This document shows positions 8,752 to 16,089 of a stretch of 19,743 nucleotides of DNA, in pieces. This DNA is from JBDRLD01 sp043813445. GTDB lineage: Bacteria; Patescibacteriota; Patescibacteriia; JACPHY01. How positions within the stretch are numbered: the first letter of the stretch is position 1; each line of letters starts with the position of its first letter. The stretch covers positions 1 through 19,743 of the forward strand of contig JBDRLD010000102.1 of assembly GCA_043813445.1 (NCBI GenBank). The letters run 5' to 3'. A program made the translations under genes and the position numbers. A model generated the notes under the pieces. The model made no database searches. It saw only the letters and a program-made list of their open reading frames with translations, and was not told where the DNA came from.

Positions 8752-9050
8752 ACAAGCTCCTTCTTGTGCTCGCCATGATAGTGCATATTGAGATTCCGCG
8801 AATAGATTAGGAGGGCGAGGGCGGAGGCGGAGATGAAAACGATGTCTCCGCGTACGCATGAGTAGATGAGGATGAGTACGCCTCCGATGAGCGAGAAATA
8901 CCAGAAGCTCACCGGCACGACAACACGCTTCGCGCGCTCGGTTGCCCACCACTGCACCACAAACCGAAGGAAGAACAGGGATTGTGCAAAGAATCCGAAC
9001 CACACCCAAAAATCCCATGTTCGTATGTAGTGAAAAGCCGCGCTCAACAT
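8748..9050 (-). CDS. LAB_N (lipid-A biosynthesis N-terminal) domain membrane protein
   Basis: A 100-residue protein with about three membrane helices. The central FFAQSLFFLRFVVQWWATER followed by VPVSFWYFSLIGG is the hallmark of the LAB_N domain, known from the N-terminus of some lipid-A-disaccharide synthases and as a stand-alone small protein next to glycosyltransferases. It ends in a short charged tail (HYHGEHKKELV). The stand-alone form probably works with lipid-linked sugar enzymes; it is not by itself evidence for lipid A. It is the first gene of the glycan operon visible here and overlaps the GtrA gene by 4 bp. The start at 9050 has no good ribosome site. Confidence 0.88.
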   Translation of the reverse strand: MLSAAFHYIRTWDFWVWFGFFAQSLFFLRFVVQWWATERAKRVVVPVSFWYFSLIGGVLILIYSCVRGDIVFISASALALLIYSRNLNMHYHGEHKKELV

Positions 9051-9166
9051 ACATCAAATGGTGCACCACCAATATCAGGCGCGCTTCGAGGCGCCCCTTA
9101 TTCATTTCCACTATCTACTCGCATGGTACGCGCCACAGCAGAGCGCGGCAAGCATGGGTACGCGAA

Positions 9167-9190
9167 AGCCCCGGTCCGAAGACCGGGGCT
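9167..9190 (-). terminator. hairpin terminator after the MopE-like lipoprotein gene
   Basis: Ten-base perfect inverted repeat (AGCCCCGGTC / GACCGGGGCT) with a four-base loop. On the minus strand the loop reads C(TTCG)G, an extra-stable tetraloop. It lies 14 bases after the stop at 9204. The following T run is short (TTTCG), so termination efficiency is uncertain. Confidence 0.75.
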
Positions 9191-9203
9191 CAATCTGTGT
9201 GTA

Positions 9204-10898
9204 CTACTCCGTTACCGGAGTGGTTATTGTGACATCGTCGACGCGAAGTCGAATACGGGCGCCGGTCGTACCGGACGCGCGTACGGAAAGAAGGACACTG
9301 GTCACTGTCGCCGACATTGGTACGCGCGCAACTTCGGTGCCTTCCTCCGAGTAGATGAATTCACTTCCTGTATACTCGGCCCGAAGGAGTGTCCATGTCT
9401 GCGGTGGAAGACTGTGATCGAAGTTCAACGATCCGCCAGGATGGAAAACCACTCCTGTGGTCGAAGTTCTCAGCTCAACAGAGACCGGCCCTGTCCTCAC
9501 ATCGAATAGTGGCAAGCTGACTATTCCGCCGGACGTCCACTCATCGATGTAGACGTACGCCTCGATAACGACGCGCGCCACACATCCGGAGAAACGGTAT
9601 CGCACGCGCGCTCTCGACCATGTTGTACCCACGCGCTCTGCGAATAGGTTGAGCGCCAGCGCGCCAGAATATGCACCGGCATCGGTGATGGTCGGCTCGT
9701 GTGGCGTCGCCGAAGAGATCACCCACGGATCGAGCTCGGAGCGCTCGAAGCTATCCGTCCACACCCACGAATCGTCGACAATCGCGCCGCCGTCCAGAGA
9801 AATCTCATCGGTGACCCCATCGCAATCGTCGTCGCGACCGTTACAGGCCTCGACAACCGGGAGACCCGGTTCGGCATTACATACCACCGTGTCCGAACCA
9901 CCACACACCAACCAGCCGATCGCCGCGCATGCACCAACACCGGCCGTGCACTCCTCCCAAAGGTTCGGGAAGTCCTCGTCATACAACCCATCGCAATCGT
10001 TGTCGATTCCATCACAGATCTCGTCGGTGGGCGATACGGCCGGAGCGCTACAAACCACACTCGATGAATCTTCGTCGCAAACGAATGCTCCGACCGTTTC
10101 GCATGCGCCCATCCCGGTGACACACTCGAGGCCGAGCATATCGGCCCAGAGCTCATCCGTTGCGCCGTCGCAGTCGTTGTCGATGCTGTCGCAGATCTCG
10201 TCCGTCGGTGGAAGTGGTGTCACACTGCACGCGGTGGAGCTGCCACCAGGAACACAGCGCGTAACACCTGTATCCTGGCACGCGCCGACACCAACAACGC
10301 ATTCCTCCCAGAGTCCCGGGAAGTCCTCGTCGATCGGCCCGTCGCAGTCGTTGTCGATTCCATCGCATGTCTCATCTTTTGGTCCTATTGAGGGCTGCAC
10401 CACGATGATACGACCCTGATCGCACCGCTCGATAAGCGGCTGGCAAGATCCGACATCCGACCCGACGATACGTTCGTCGAGCGCTTCGTCCGTCAAGCCG
10501 TCGCAGTCGTTGTCGATTCCATCGCACTGCTCGTCCACCGGTAGTCTCGGCTCGGCCGCGCAACGAATTGAGCTGGTGTCTTCGGAACAGACGACGATGC
10601 CAACCACCGCGCACGCTCCGATACCGACCGTACAGGACGCTCCAAGTCCGAGGTGGTCCTCGTCGGTTTCGCCATCGCAATCGTTGTCGATGTGATCGCA
10701 CGCCTCAGGATCACCGCATTGCTGCGCCCACTGTTCTTCGTCGAGACAAATCGCGCCGACGTCGCGCTGTGCGCATTGGTATCCATTCCAGCAATTGCCC
10801 AGCTCATCGCATGGCATCAGTTCGGTTCTGGACGAAAAGTCCGGTGCACATGCAGCAAGGCACGCGCACAGAAACATACTGTGACGCACCGTCACCAT
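9204..10898 (-). CDS. probable lipoprotein with six MopE-like Asp-rich metal-binding repeats
   Basis: A 564-residue exported protein. The N-terminus MVTVRHSMFLCACLAACAPD has a short hydrophobic core and an LAAC lipobox with Cys17 as the lipidated residue. Six repeats of the form C-(D/N)-x-x-D-(N/D)-D-C-D-G-x-x-D-E begin at residues 67, 125, 178, 236, 295 and 352, spaced 53-59 residues. They match the putative metal-binding (MopE) motif, whose Asp clusters resemble calcium-binding loops. Between repeats are Cys-rich segments such as CTVGIGACAVVG. Residues about 377-564 form a beta-rich domain starting WTDSFERSELDPW, LamG/concanavalin-like in style. ATG 10898 is chosen for its AGGAGG ribosome site and signal sequence; the frame continues upstream to 11063 but runs into the neighbour gene. 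Likely surface-bound; ligand unknown. Confidence 0.85.
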   Translation of the reverse strand: MVTVRHSMFLCACLAACAPDFSSRTELMPCDELGNCWNGYQCAQRDVGAICLDEEQWAQQCGDPEACDHIDNDCDGETDEDHLGLGASCTVGIGACAVVGIVVCSEDTSSIRCAAEPRLPVDEQCDGIDNDCDGLTDEALDERIVGSDVGSCQPLIERCDQGRIIVVQPSIGPKDETCDGIDNDCDGPIDEDFPGLWEECVVGVGACQDTGVTRCVPGGSSTACSVTPLPPTDEICDSIDNDCDGATDELWADMLGLECVTGMGACETVGAFVCDEDSSSVVCSAPAVSPTDEICDGIDNDCDGLYDEDFPNLWEECTAGVGACAAIGWLVCGGSDTVVCNAEPGLPVVEACNGRDDDCDGVTDEISLDGGAIVDDSWVWTDSFERSELDPWVISSATPHEPTITDAGAYSGALALNLFAERVGTTWSRARVRYRFSGCVARVVIEAYVYIDEWTSGGIVSLPLFDVRTGPVSVELRTSTTGVVFHPGGSLNFDHSLPPQTWTLLRAEYTGSEFIYSEEGTEVARVPMSATVTSVLLSVRASGTTGARIRLRVDDVTITTPVTE

Positions 10899-10932
10899 AG
10901 TGCCTCCTCTCTCTTGGGAAAGAACCCTCTCA

Positions 10933-10957
10933 TCTCCGCTGCATCCCATGCAGGAGA
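10933..10957 (-). other. hairpin in the spacer before the lipoprotein gene
   Basis: Two stacked stems, TCTCC/GGAGA and TGCAT/ATGCA, are separated by a two-base bulge and closed by a three-base CCC loop. It sits 25 bases ahead of the AGGAGG ribosome site of the lipoprotein gene. It may modulate translation or be part of a dispersed repeat; no function is shown. Confidence 0.4.
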
Positions 10958-10965
10958 GGTGGGAG

Positions 10966-10987
10966 GGGGCATCAATAACGATGCCCC
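10966..10987 (-). terminator. hairpin between the two exported-protein genes
   Basis: Perfect 8-bp inverted repeat GGGGCATC / GATGCCCC with a six-base loop, 5 bases past the stop of the Cys-rich protein gene. On the minus strand no T run follows, so it may be an attenuator or mRNA-stabilising hairpin instead of a full terminator. No promoter is evident in the 94-bp gap, so the downstream lipoprotein gene is probably read through from 11836. Confidence 0.5.
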
Positions 10988-10992
10988 AAAAG

Positions 10993-11769
10993 CTATGGAA
11001 CCGACACGGACCAGAACAACTGCGCGCCATTGTCCCTGAGGCCGACCGAGATGGCCGTCCCATCCTTCGCGTCGAGTACTCCTAGCGCATCGAGGATGAG
11101 AAGTGTTATGGATGTTCCAGCGACTACACCACCGGCCGCAAAGAGTACGTTCGCATTCATCGCCGCTGCGAGTCCGCGATCACGTGCTGCGAGCGCTTGA
11201 CGCTGCGTTGTCGCCTCGACATACGTTGTGCTCTCATCGAGAGCGACGATGCCCTGCCACGCACCGACGCCGACCAGGAGCGCACCGACGCCAAGCCCAG
11301 AGTACCCAACGATCGTCCACAACGGATCGTCCGGCTTCGGTGGTGAGGGCGCAGCGATGGTGGGCGGTGGGTGGGTGAAGATCATCGACTCCACGGGCCC
11401 ATATGGTTCAGGAGTCGCCTCAGGCACCCGTTCACGCACGGTTGATGCTGGGGACTTTGCGGGAGGCGGAGATGGTTCCGGAACCGAATCCGATTCGTCT
11501 ACTCGCTCTTCCTCTTCCTCCGCACTGAGTGGTGCTTCGAAAATCTTCCTAAGTTCGAAGCAGTCAGACTCGATGTTCACACACTTTCGCTTCATGCGAC
11601 GACAGGCTCGTCCGAGTTTTCCCTTCTTGCATTTCTGCTTCTCGGACTTACTGCACTGCTCGCACTCGGCCCAGGTCGCGTACGAACGTTCATCGGCTTC
11701 CTGTGCGTACACATGATGCCCGGCACAAAAAGATACGGCCATCACGCACATGAGCAACCATCGCAACAT
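10993..11769 (-). CDS. exported Cys-rich, Pro-rich membrane-anchored protein of unknown function
   Basis: A 258-residue protein. Residues 1-22 are a signal peptide ending VYA before QEADE. Residues 36-70 hold six cysteines in a basic segment (CEQC, KCKKGK, ACRRMKRKC), perhaps disulfide-linked outside the cell. An acidic run (EEEEER) and a Pro-rich tether (about 96-149) follow. Two glycine/alanine-rich membrane segments (about 153-176 and 205-230) are separated by a polar helix with AARDRG. This C-terminal pattern resembles uncharacterised exported proteins of deltaproteobacteria, from memory. The start at 11769 has an AAGGAGGG ribosome site and a consensus promoter upstream; a 24-codon open extension overlaps that promoter and is rejected. 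It probably shares a transcript with the lipoprotein. Confidence 0.75.
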   Translation of the reverse strand: MLRWLLMCVMAVSFCAGHHVYAQEADERSYATWAECEQCSKSEKQKCKKGKLGRACRRMKRKCVNIESDCFELRKIFEAPLSAEEEEERVDESDSVPEPSPPPAKSPASTVRERVPEATPEPYGPVESMIFTHPPPTIAAPSPPKPDDPLWTIVGYSGLGVGALLVGVGAWQGIVALDESTTYVEATTQRQALAARDRGLAAAMNANVLFAAGGVVAGTSITLLILDALGVLDAKDGTAISVGLRDNGAQLFWSVSVP

Positions 11770-11813
11770 GTGCCCTCCTTGTCTGTTCCGTGGAAAGAAC
11801 GGATAACGTGGTG

Positions 11814-11841
11814 AGTATACACTACTCCAGCGCACTGTCAA
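11814..11841 (-). promoter_or_regulatory. sigma-70 promoter of the exported-protein unit
   Basis: Reading on the minus strand, TTGACA (11836-11841) and TATACT (11814-11819) are separated by 16 bases. The expected transcription start is near 11807, giving a leader of about 38 bases with the AAGGAGGG ribosome site at 11773-11780. Confidence 0.8.
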
Positions 11842-11849
11842 GAGCGAAC

Positions 11850-11870
11850 GGCGGCGGGACTACCGCTGCC
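11850..11870 (-). terminator. possible weak hairpin at the folD stop codon
   Basis: GGCAGCGG pairs with CCGCCGCC (one mismatch), and the TAG stop of folD lies in the loop. No T run follows. It lies directly upstream of the next promoter and may separate the two transcripts. Confidence 0.35.
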
Positions 11871-12690
11871 GTTCTAATGCTTCAAGTGTGTTCGTGATGA
11901 GTTGCGCAACCGTCACCGGTCCAACTCCGCCGGGCACCGGCGTCAACGCGCCGGCCACATTGACGACACCAGGGTCGACATCACCAACAACCACGTTATC
12001 TACCTTCGACCACCCTACGTCAACCACAACCGCTCCTGGATGCACCATATCTTGCGTCACCGTTGCCGGTACCCCTGACGCTACAACAAGCACCTCGGCT
12101 TGTCGCGCCTGTTCCGCAAGGTTGCTCGTGTGCCGGTGCACAATCGTAACCGTTGCATTCCGCGCGAGACACATTCCAGCGAGTGGTAATCCCACGAGCC
12201 GGCTCCGTCCGACAATCACAACATGTTTTCCTGCAAGTTCTATGTGATGGTGATCGAGGATCGCAAGTACCGCCGCTGCCGTTGCTGCACGCGGCGCTGG
12301 TGTATTCAAATACGCAGCAGCGATATTCACCGCGGTAAGGCCGTCAACGTCTTTCACTGGTTCTATCGCTTCGAGAATCTTGTGCGTATCAAGCTCTGTG
12401 GCGAGCGGCAGCTGCACCATGATCCCGTGCACGGACGTATCACTGTTCAGCTGCACAATGCGCCCAACGATTTCCTCGCTTGACATCCCAACGCACTCCT
12501 CGATCCGAAACAGCATACCCACCATCTCCGCTGCTTCCTGCTTCATGCGGAGGTATGTACGACTTGCATCGAGATCGTTTGCAAGGATTGCGACGAGCTG
12601 CGGTGATACACCAAGCTCCGTGATGCGTGAACGCACACGGTCGAGCATTACATCGGCGACAGGTTGTCCGAGGAGTTGCTGTGCACTCAT
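11860..12690 (-). CDS. folD: bifunctional methylenetetrahydrofolate dehydrogenase/cyclohydrolase
   Basis: A 276-residue cytoplasmic enzyme of normal length. It interconverts 5,10-methylene-, 5,10-methenyl- and 10-formyl-tetrahydrofolate in one-carbon metabolism. Seen: SRTYLRMK with the Tyr46/Lys50 catalytic pair, VQLPLA with Gln92, PVKDVDGLT at 110-118 with the conserved Asp115, the NAD(P) site VIVGRSRLVGLPLAG, and the C-terminal signature PVPGGVGPVTVAQL. All key residues are present. The start overlaps the leuS stop by 4 bp (ATGA) with no ribosome site, so translation is coupled. The link to leuS is positional, with no known mechanistic meaning. Confidence 0.97.
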   Translation of the reverse strand: MSAQQLLGQPVADVMLDRVRSRITELGVSPQLVAILANDLDASRTYLRMKQEAAEMVGMLFRIEECVGMSSEEIVGRIVQLNSDTSVHGIMVQLPLATELDTHKILEAIEPVKDVDGLTAVNIAAAYLNTPAPRAATAAAVLAILDHHHIELAGKHVVIVGRSRLVGLPLAGMCLARNATVTIVHRHTSNLAEQARQAEVLVVASGVPATVTQDMVHPGAVVVDVGWSKVDNVVVGDVDPGVVNVAGALTPVPGGVGPVTVAQLITNTLEALERQR

Positions 12691-15656
12691 ACGACAATAT
12701 TCACAAGTTTCCCTGGCACCACAATCACCTTCTTCGGCTCCATGCCGTTAGTATACTTCTGCACGTGCTCATCCGCGAGTGCCCGTAATTTCGCTTCATC
12801 CTCACTAATATCCGCAACCACGCGAATCGTCGCGCGCAGTTTGCCATTTACCTGTACGACGAGATCAATCTCCTCATCTTTCGCGAGCTCAGAGTTATAC
12901 TCCGGCCACGGCTGCACCATGATGCTCTCCGTATGGCCGAGCTGCTCCCAGAGTTCCTCGCAAAGGTGTGGAGCGAATGGCGAGAGGAGTCGCAATAATA
13001 TCTCGTAGGCGTCACGCGGCACATTTTCCAAAGTGGTGAACTCATTCGTGAGGATCATCATCGTCGAAATCGCGGTATTGAACCGCATCTCCTCGATATC
13101 ATCCGTAACCTTGCGAATCGTCTTGTGGATGAGCTGCTCCCCCCGTGTTCCTTCTCCCTTGTCTGTTATTTCTTGTACACGAAGTGCCGCGACACGTTCC
13201 AAGAACCGACGCATACCAACGACGCCTCGCGTGCTCCATGCGATGGCCTGGTCAAATGGGCCCATGAACATCTCGTACACACGGAATGCGTCCGCGCCAT
13301 GCTCCGCAATAATGTCATCTGGGTTAATTACATTCCCCTTAGACTTCGACATTTTCTCACCATCCTCAGCGAGAATCATACCGTGCGATGTGCGCTTGCG
13401 ATATGGTTCGCTGCACGGCACCACACCGATGTCGTAGAGGAACTGATTCCAGAATCGCGAGTACAGCAGGTGGAGCGTTGTGTGCTCCATGCCACCGTTA
13501 TACCAATCCACTGGCATCCAGTGCTTGAGTTTCTCCGAATCGGCGAACGCGCGTTCATTGTACGGATCACAGTATCGCAAGAAGTACCACGACGATCCCG
13601 CCCAGTTTGGCATGACGTCGGTTTCGCGCATCGCCGGACCTCCACACTGAGGACATTCCGTGTTCACCCAATCAGTGATCGCTGCAAGTGGTGACTCGCC
13701 GGTGTCCGTCGGCACATACGTCTCGACTTCCGGAAGTTCCAACGGGAGCTGATCTTCTGGAATCGGAACAATGGCATAATCGACTCCATCGATTTCGACC
13801 ACCATCCCATCTATATTATTATGTATCTTCGAAGCACTCTCACTTGCTTTACTTGACTGTGGTGTGTGAGATTCTTCGTCGCTAGACTCCTCAGAATGAC
13901 ACAGTGAGGACGCGCATCCCGCACAAAAGACGACCGGAATCGGCTCTCCCCAGTATCTCTGTCGCGAGAATACCCAGTCGCGAAGACGGTAGGATGTCGT
14001 CATCGCGCCGCCCACTTCCTTCGTAATTGCAGCGCTTGCCTCCTCGCTCGACATCCCGTCAAATTTTCCGGAGTTCACCAGCACGCCCTGATTGCAGTGA
14101 ACAATAATTGGTCGGTACCATTCGTTGTGCGCGAGTGCTCCATTGATGTAATTCCCCGAGTCATCAGGATTATACGGTTCGTTATTGAATTCACAAGCGA
14201 GCCGGTCTATGCGTTCGACGTTCTTCCTGTCGAGCACTAAACGCTCCACGCGTCCATCCTTATGTTTGAAGAGAAATACCGTCTCGTCACCAATATATTC
14301 ATTCCAAAACCCGGGTGTCAGTTTTTCCGTTATGAGCCCTTCGAATTCCTGCTCGCGACCACGCGGAATTTCAACTTTATAATGTCCTTCTTTTGTCTTC
14401 TCAACGACATCAACACCAATGACCGAGAAGTCTTCTTCAGTCATCTCCTCTGCCCCCATCACATAGCTTCGCGATGGCACATCGATGCGCCGGATAACAT
14501 GCCGTATCGGTAGCCCGTACTTCTTCGCGAACGCGAAGTCGCGCTCGTCGTGCGCGGGCACTGCCATGATGGCGCCAGTGCCGTAGTGCGCGAGCACATA
14601 GTCAGCTACCCAAATCGGAATCTCCTCACCGTTTGCCGGATTGATCGCATAGACACCCTGCAACTCTACGCCAGTCTTTTCTTTCTCCTCTGCAGTGCGT
14701 TCGATGTCTGTTTTCTCCCGAGCCTGATGGACATATTCCTCTATCTCTTTCCATTCTGGCCGTAGACCATAGTCGGTAGTCCGTAATCGCTCTAGGAACG
14801 GATGCTCTGGCGCGAGAACGAGGTATGTCGCACCGAACAACGTATCCGGACGAGTAGTGAACACCTCTACAACCGTGTCATCCTGAGGAATTTTTGACGA
14901 AGGATCTCGTCCATGGATCGCATGAGATTCTTCGCTGCGCTCAGAATGACACATAACAGGAAACCCGATCTTCGCGCCCTCACTCTTGCCGATCCAATTC
15001 ACTTGCTGCACTTTCGCGCGGTCAATGTAGTTGACGTGTTCTAGTCCTTCGAGGAGTTTGTCCGCGTACTTTGTGATCGCGAGCATCCATTGTTCTTTGT
15101 CTCGCTTCTCGACTTCACCGCCACATCGTTCACATTTGCCTCCGACCACTTCCTCGTTGGCAAGACCAATCTTGCAGCGTAGGCACCAGTTGATCGGCAT
15201 CTTCGCCTTGTACGCGAGGCCGTGCTTTAACAGCTGAAGAAAAATCCACTGTGTCCATTTATAGTACTTCGGATCGGTCGTGTTCACTTCGCGCGACCAA
15301 TCGAATGACACACCCATCGCCTGAATCTGACGCTTAAAATTCTCGATGTTTCGCTGTGTCGCTTCGCGTGGATGAATGCCGTGCTTGATCGCGTAGTTTT
15401 CTGCCGGCAAACCGAACGCATCCCATCCAATCGGATAGAGCACGTTCTTCCCCTCCATGCGCCGCTTGCGCGCAATGACATCCATGCCAATATACGGACG
15501 CGGATGCCCGACGTGTAGGCCTTCACCCGACGGATATGGAAACTCGATCAGTGCGTAGTATTTCTGCCTCGCATCATCCTCCCGTGCGACAAACGCCCCG
15601 TCGCGCTCCCAGCGCTGCTGCCATTTCGCATCGATTTGCTTGTGGTTGTACTTCAT
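12687..15656 (-). CDS. leuS: leucyl-tRNA synthetase with in-frame repeat-derived insertions
   Basis: A 989-residue class Ia synthetase that charges tRNA-Leu; bacterial LeuRS is usually about 800-880 residues. Seen: HVGH (48-51), zinc knuckle CLRC...CERC (158-178), editing domain with TTRPDTLFGATYL (267-279) and GTGAIMAVPAHDERDF (359-373), SRQRYWGEPIP (564-574), KMSKS (768-772), and the C-terminal KVIVVPGKLVNIVV. The catalytic, editing and tRNA-binding parts look intact. Residues about 235-260 and 585-614 are repeat-derived peptides (CHSERSEESH and CHSEESSDEESH) not found in normal LeuRS. A CPR-like insert lies near 460-530. ATG 15656 is chosen because conserved sequence starts at once (KYNHKQIDAKWQQRW) and a GAGG lies upstream; the 70-residue open extension is Cys/Arg-rich and unconserved. 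Confidence 0.97.
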   Translation of the reverse strand: MKYNHKQIDAKWQQRWERDGAFVAREDDARQKYYALIEFPYPSGEGLHVGHPRPYIGMDVIARKRRMEGKNVLYPIGWDAFGLPAENYAIKHGIHPREATQRNIENFKRQIQAMGVSFDWSREVNTTDPKYYKWTQWIFLQLLKHGLAYKAKMPINWCLRCKIGLANEEVVGGKCERCGGEVEKRDKEQWMLAITKYADKLLEGLEHVNYIDRAKVQQVNWIGKSEGAKIGFPVMCHSERSEESHAIHGRDPSSKIPQDDTVVEVFTTRPDTLFGATYLVLAPEHPFLERLRTTDYGLRPEWKEIEEYVHQAREKTDIERTAEEKEKTGVELQGVYAINPANGEEIPIWVADYVLAHYGTGAIMAVPAHDERDFAFAKKYGLPIRHVIRRIDVPSRSYVMGAEEMTEEDFSVIGVDVVEKTKEGHYKVEIPRGREQEFEGLITEKLTPGFWNEYIGDETVFLFKHKDGRVERLVLDRKNVERIDRLACEFNNEPYNPDDSGNYINGALAHNEWYRPIIVHCNQGVLVNSGKFDGMSSEEASAAITKEVGGAMTTSYRLRDWVFSRQRYWGEPIPVVFCAGCASSLCHSEESSDEESHTPQSSKASESASKIHNNIDGMVVEIDGVDYAIVPIPEDQLPLELPEVETYVPTDTGESPLAAITDWVNTECPQCGGPAMRETDVMPNWAGSSWYFLRYCDPYNERAFADSEKLKHWMPVDWYNGGMEHTTLHLLYSRFWNQFLYDIGVVPCSEPYRKRTSHGMILAEDGEKMSKSKGNVINPDDIIAEHGADAFRVYEMFMGPFDQAIAWSTRGVVGMRRFLERVAALRVQEITDKGEGTRGEQLIHKTIRKVTDDIEEMRFNTAISTMMILTNEFTTLENVPRDAYEILLRLLSPFAPHLCEELWEQLGHTESIMVQPWPEYNSELAKDEEIDLVVQVNGKLRATIRVVADISEDEAKLRALADEHVQKYTNGMEPKKVIVVPGKLVNIVV
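13815..13903 (-). repeat. in-frame dispersed-repeat fragment within leuS (second insertion)
   Basis: Translated as a Ser/Glu-rich peptide starting CHSEESSDEESH (leuS residues about 586-614), directly after the CAGC half of a zinc site. On the plus strand its right end shares GAGATTCTTCG and CTCAGAATGACA with the other leuS insertion. No matching left end is seen, so it is a partial copy or has decayed. Confidence 0.7.
14760..14790 (-). repeat. possible short dispersed repeat fragment within leuS
   Basis: The minus strand reads a near-repeating ACGGACTACCGACTATGG pattern, translated as RTTDYGLRPE (leuS residues about 292-301). It resembles the short GACTACGGACTACCG family of intergenic repeats, from memory. 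It is too short to be sure. Confidence 0.35.
14876..14951 (-). repeat. complete palindromic dispersed repeat inserted in-frame in leuS
   Basis: The 76-bp element has imperfect 12-bp terminal inverted repeats: TGTCATCCTGAG at 14876-14887 and CTCAGAATGACA at 14940-14951 (11 of 12 match). It contains internal GGATCTCG and GAGATTCTTCG segments. On the minus strand it is translated as leuS residues about 235-260, starting CHSERSEESH. This peptide is a known by-product of a widespread intergenic palindromic element, from memory. It lies in the loop just before the editing-domain TTRPDT motif. Confidence 0.85.
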
Positions 15657-15773
15657 AACGCCTCGCGCATGATACAGATTCACGAATTCTTTACAGATAT
15701 GCGGGCAGGAGACACCATGCCCACGCTTCACCTCACAATACCCTGATCGTAGCGTTTGCGGCCGACAACGACA

Positions 15774-15800
15774 ACAGCCCCGACACGTGGTCGGGGCTGT
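15774..15800 (-). terminator. hairpin terminator after the small divergent gene
   Basis: Perfect 11-bp inverted repeat ACAGCCCCGAC / GTCGGGGCTGT with a five-base loop, 31 bases past the stop at 15832. The T-rich tail on the minus strand is weak (TGTCGTTGTC). The remaining 15657-15773 spacer before leuS shows no convincing promoter. Confidence 0.7.
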
Positions 15801-15831
15801 ATACTGCTTCCTCGTCGTTCGATGCAGGACT

Positions 15832-16083
15832 CTAGTCCCGCGGCTTCTCATGGAGCTCGCACTCACGTTCGGCCCGCTCGCGCTGCATCTTGCGTGCGAC
15901 GGCTTCGCGGCATGCGGCCGCCTCTGCCCGAATTTCTCCGAGCACCTCCTGCATCCGCTCCTCGGTGAGCGGCCGGAATAGGTGACGAAACTCGGCCGAA
16001 ACAGGATCGTTCCCGCGAGCGAGTGTCCCCACGTTTCGCAGCGCCTCGTCGAGCGCTACAACGTCTCCGCGTGACTTCGTCAA
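15832..16083 (-). CDS. small charged helical protein of unknown function (TTG start)
   Basis: An 83-residue protein reading (M)TKSRGDVVALDEAL... and ending CELHEKPRD. It is cytoplasmic by appearance, with no signal or membrane segment. The last 50 residues (LTEERMQEVLGEIRAEAA to ERAERECELHE) form a strongly charged helix or coiled coil. No family is recognised. The frame is open up to 16176, but those codons overlap the promoter and operator-like repeat. The TTG at 16083 is preferred because GGAAAGGAG lies six bases upstream and the mapped -10 box implies a transcript start near 16128. ATG 16113 would be almost leaderless. It is divergent from the 172-residue gene and ends at a hairpin. Confidence 0.65.
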   Translation of the reverse strand: MTKSRGDVVALDEALRNVGTLARGNDPVSAEFRHLFRPLTEERMQEVLGEIRAEAAACREAVARKMQRERAERECELHEKPRD

Positions 16084-16089
16084 AGCGCA

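Noticed and set aside
8752..9111. 120-residue N-terminal extension of the GtrA protein
   Set aside because: It is the wrong frame of the LAB_N gene. The ATGA overlap and the first GtrA helix fix the start at 8751.
9649..10419. 256-codon plus-strand open frame, Ser/Pro/Thr-rich
   Set aside because: It is the antisense shadow of the metal-binding repeat array; its periodic composition comes from those repeats.
10899..11063. 55-residue N-terminal extension of the MopE-like lipoprotein
   Set aside because: It would overlap the upstream gene and place the lipobox signal inside the protein. AGGAGG lies right before ATG 10898.
15656..15700. TATCAT -10-like box just before leuS
   Set aside because: No -35 box at the right spacing, and the transcript would start only a few bases before the ATG.
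15657..15866. 70-residue N-terminal extension of leucyl-tRNA synthetase
   Set aside because: It is Cys/Arg-rich, overlaps a terminator hairpin and precedes a start where the conserved LeuRS sequence begins immediately.
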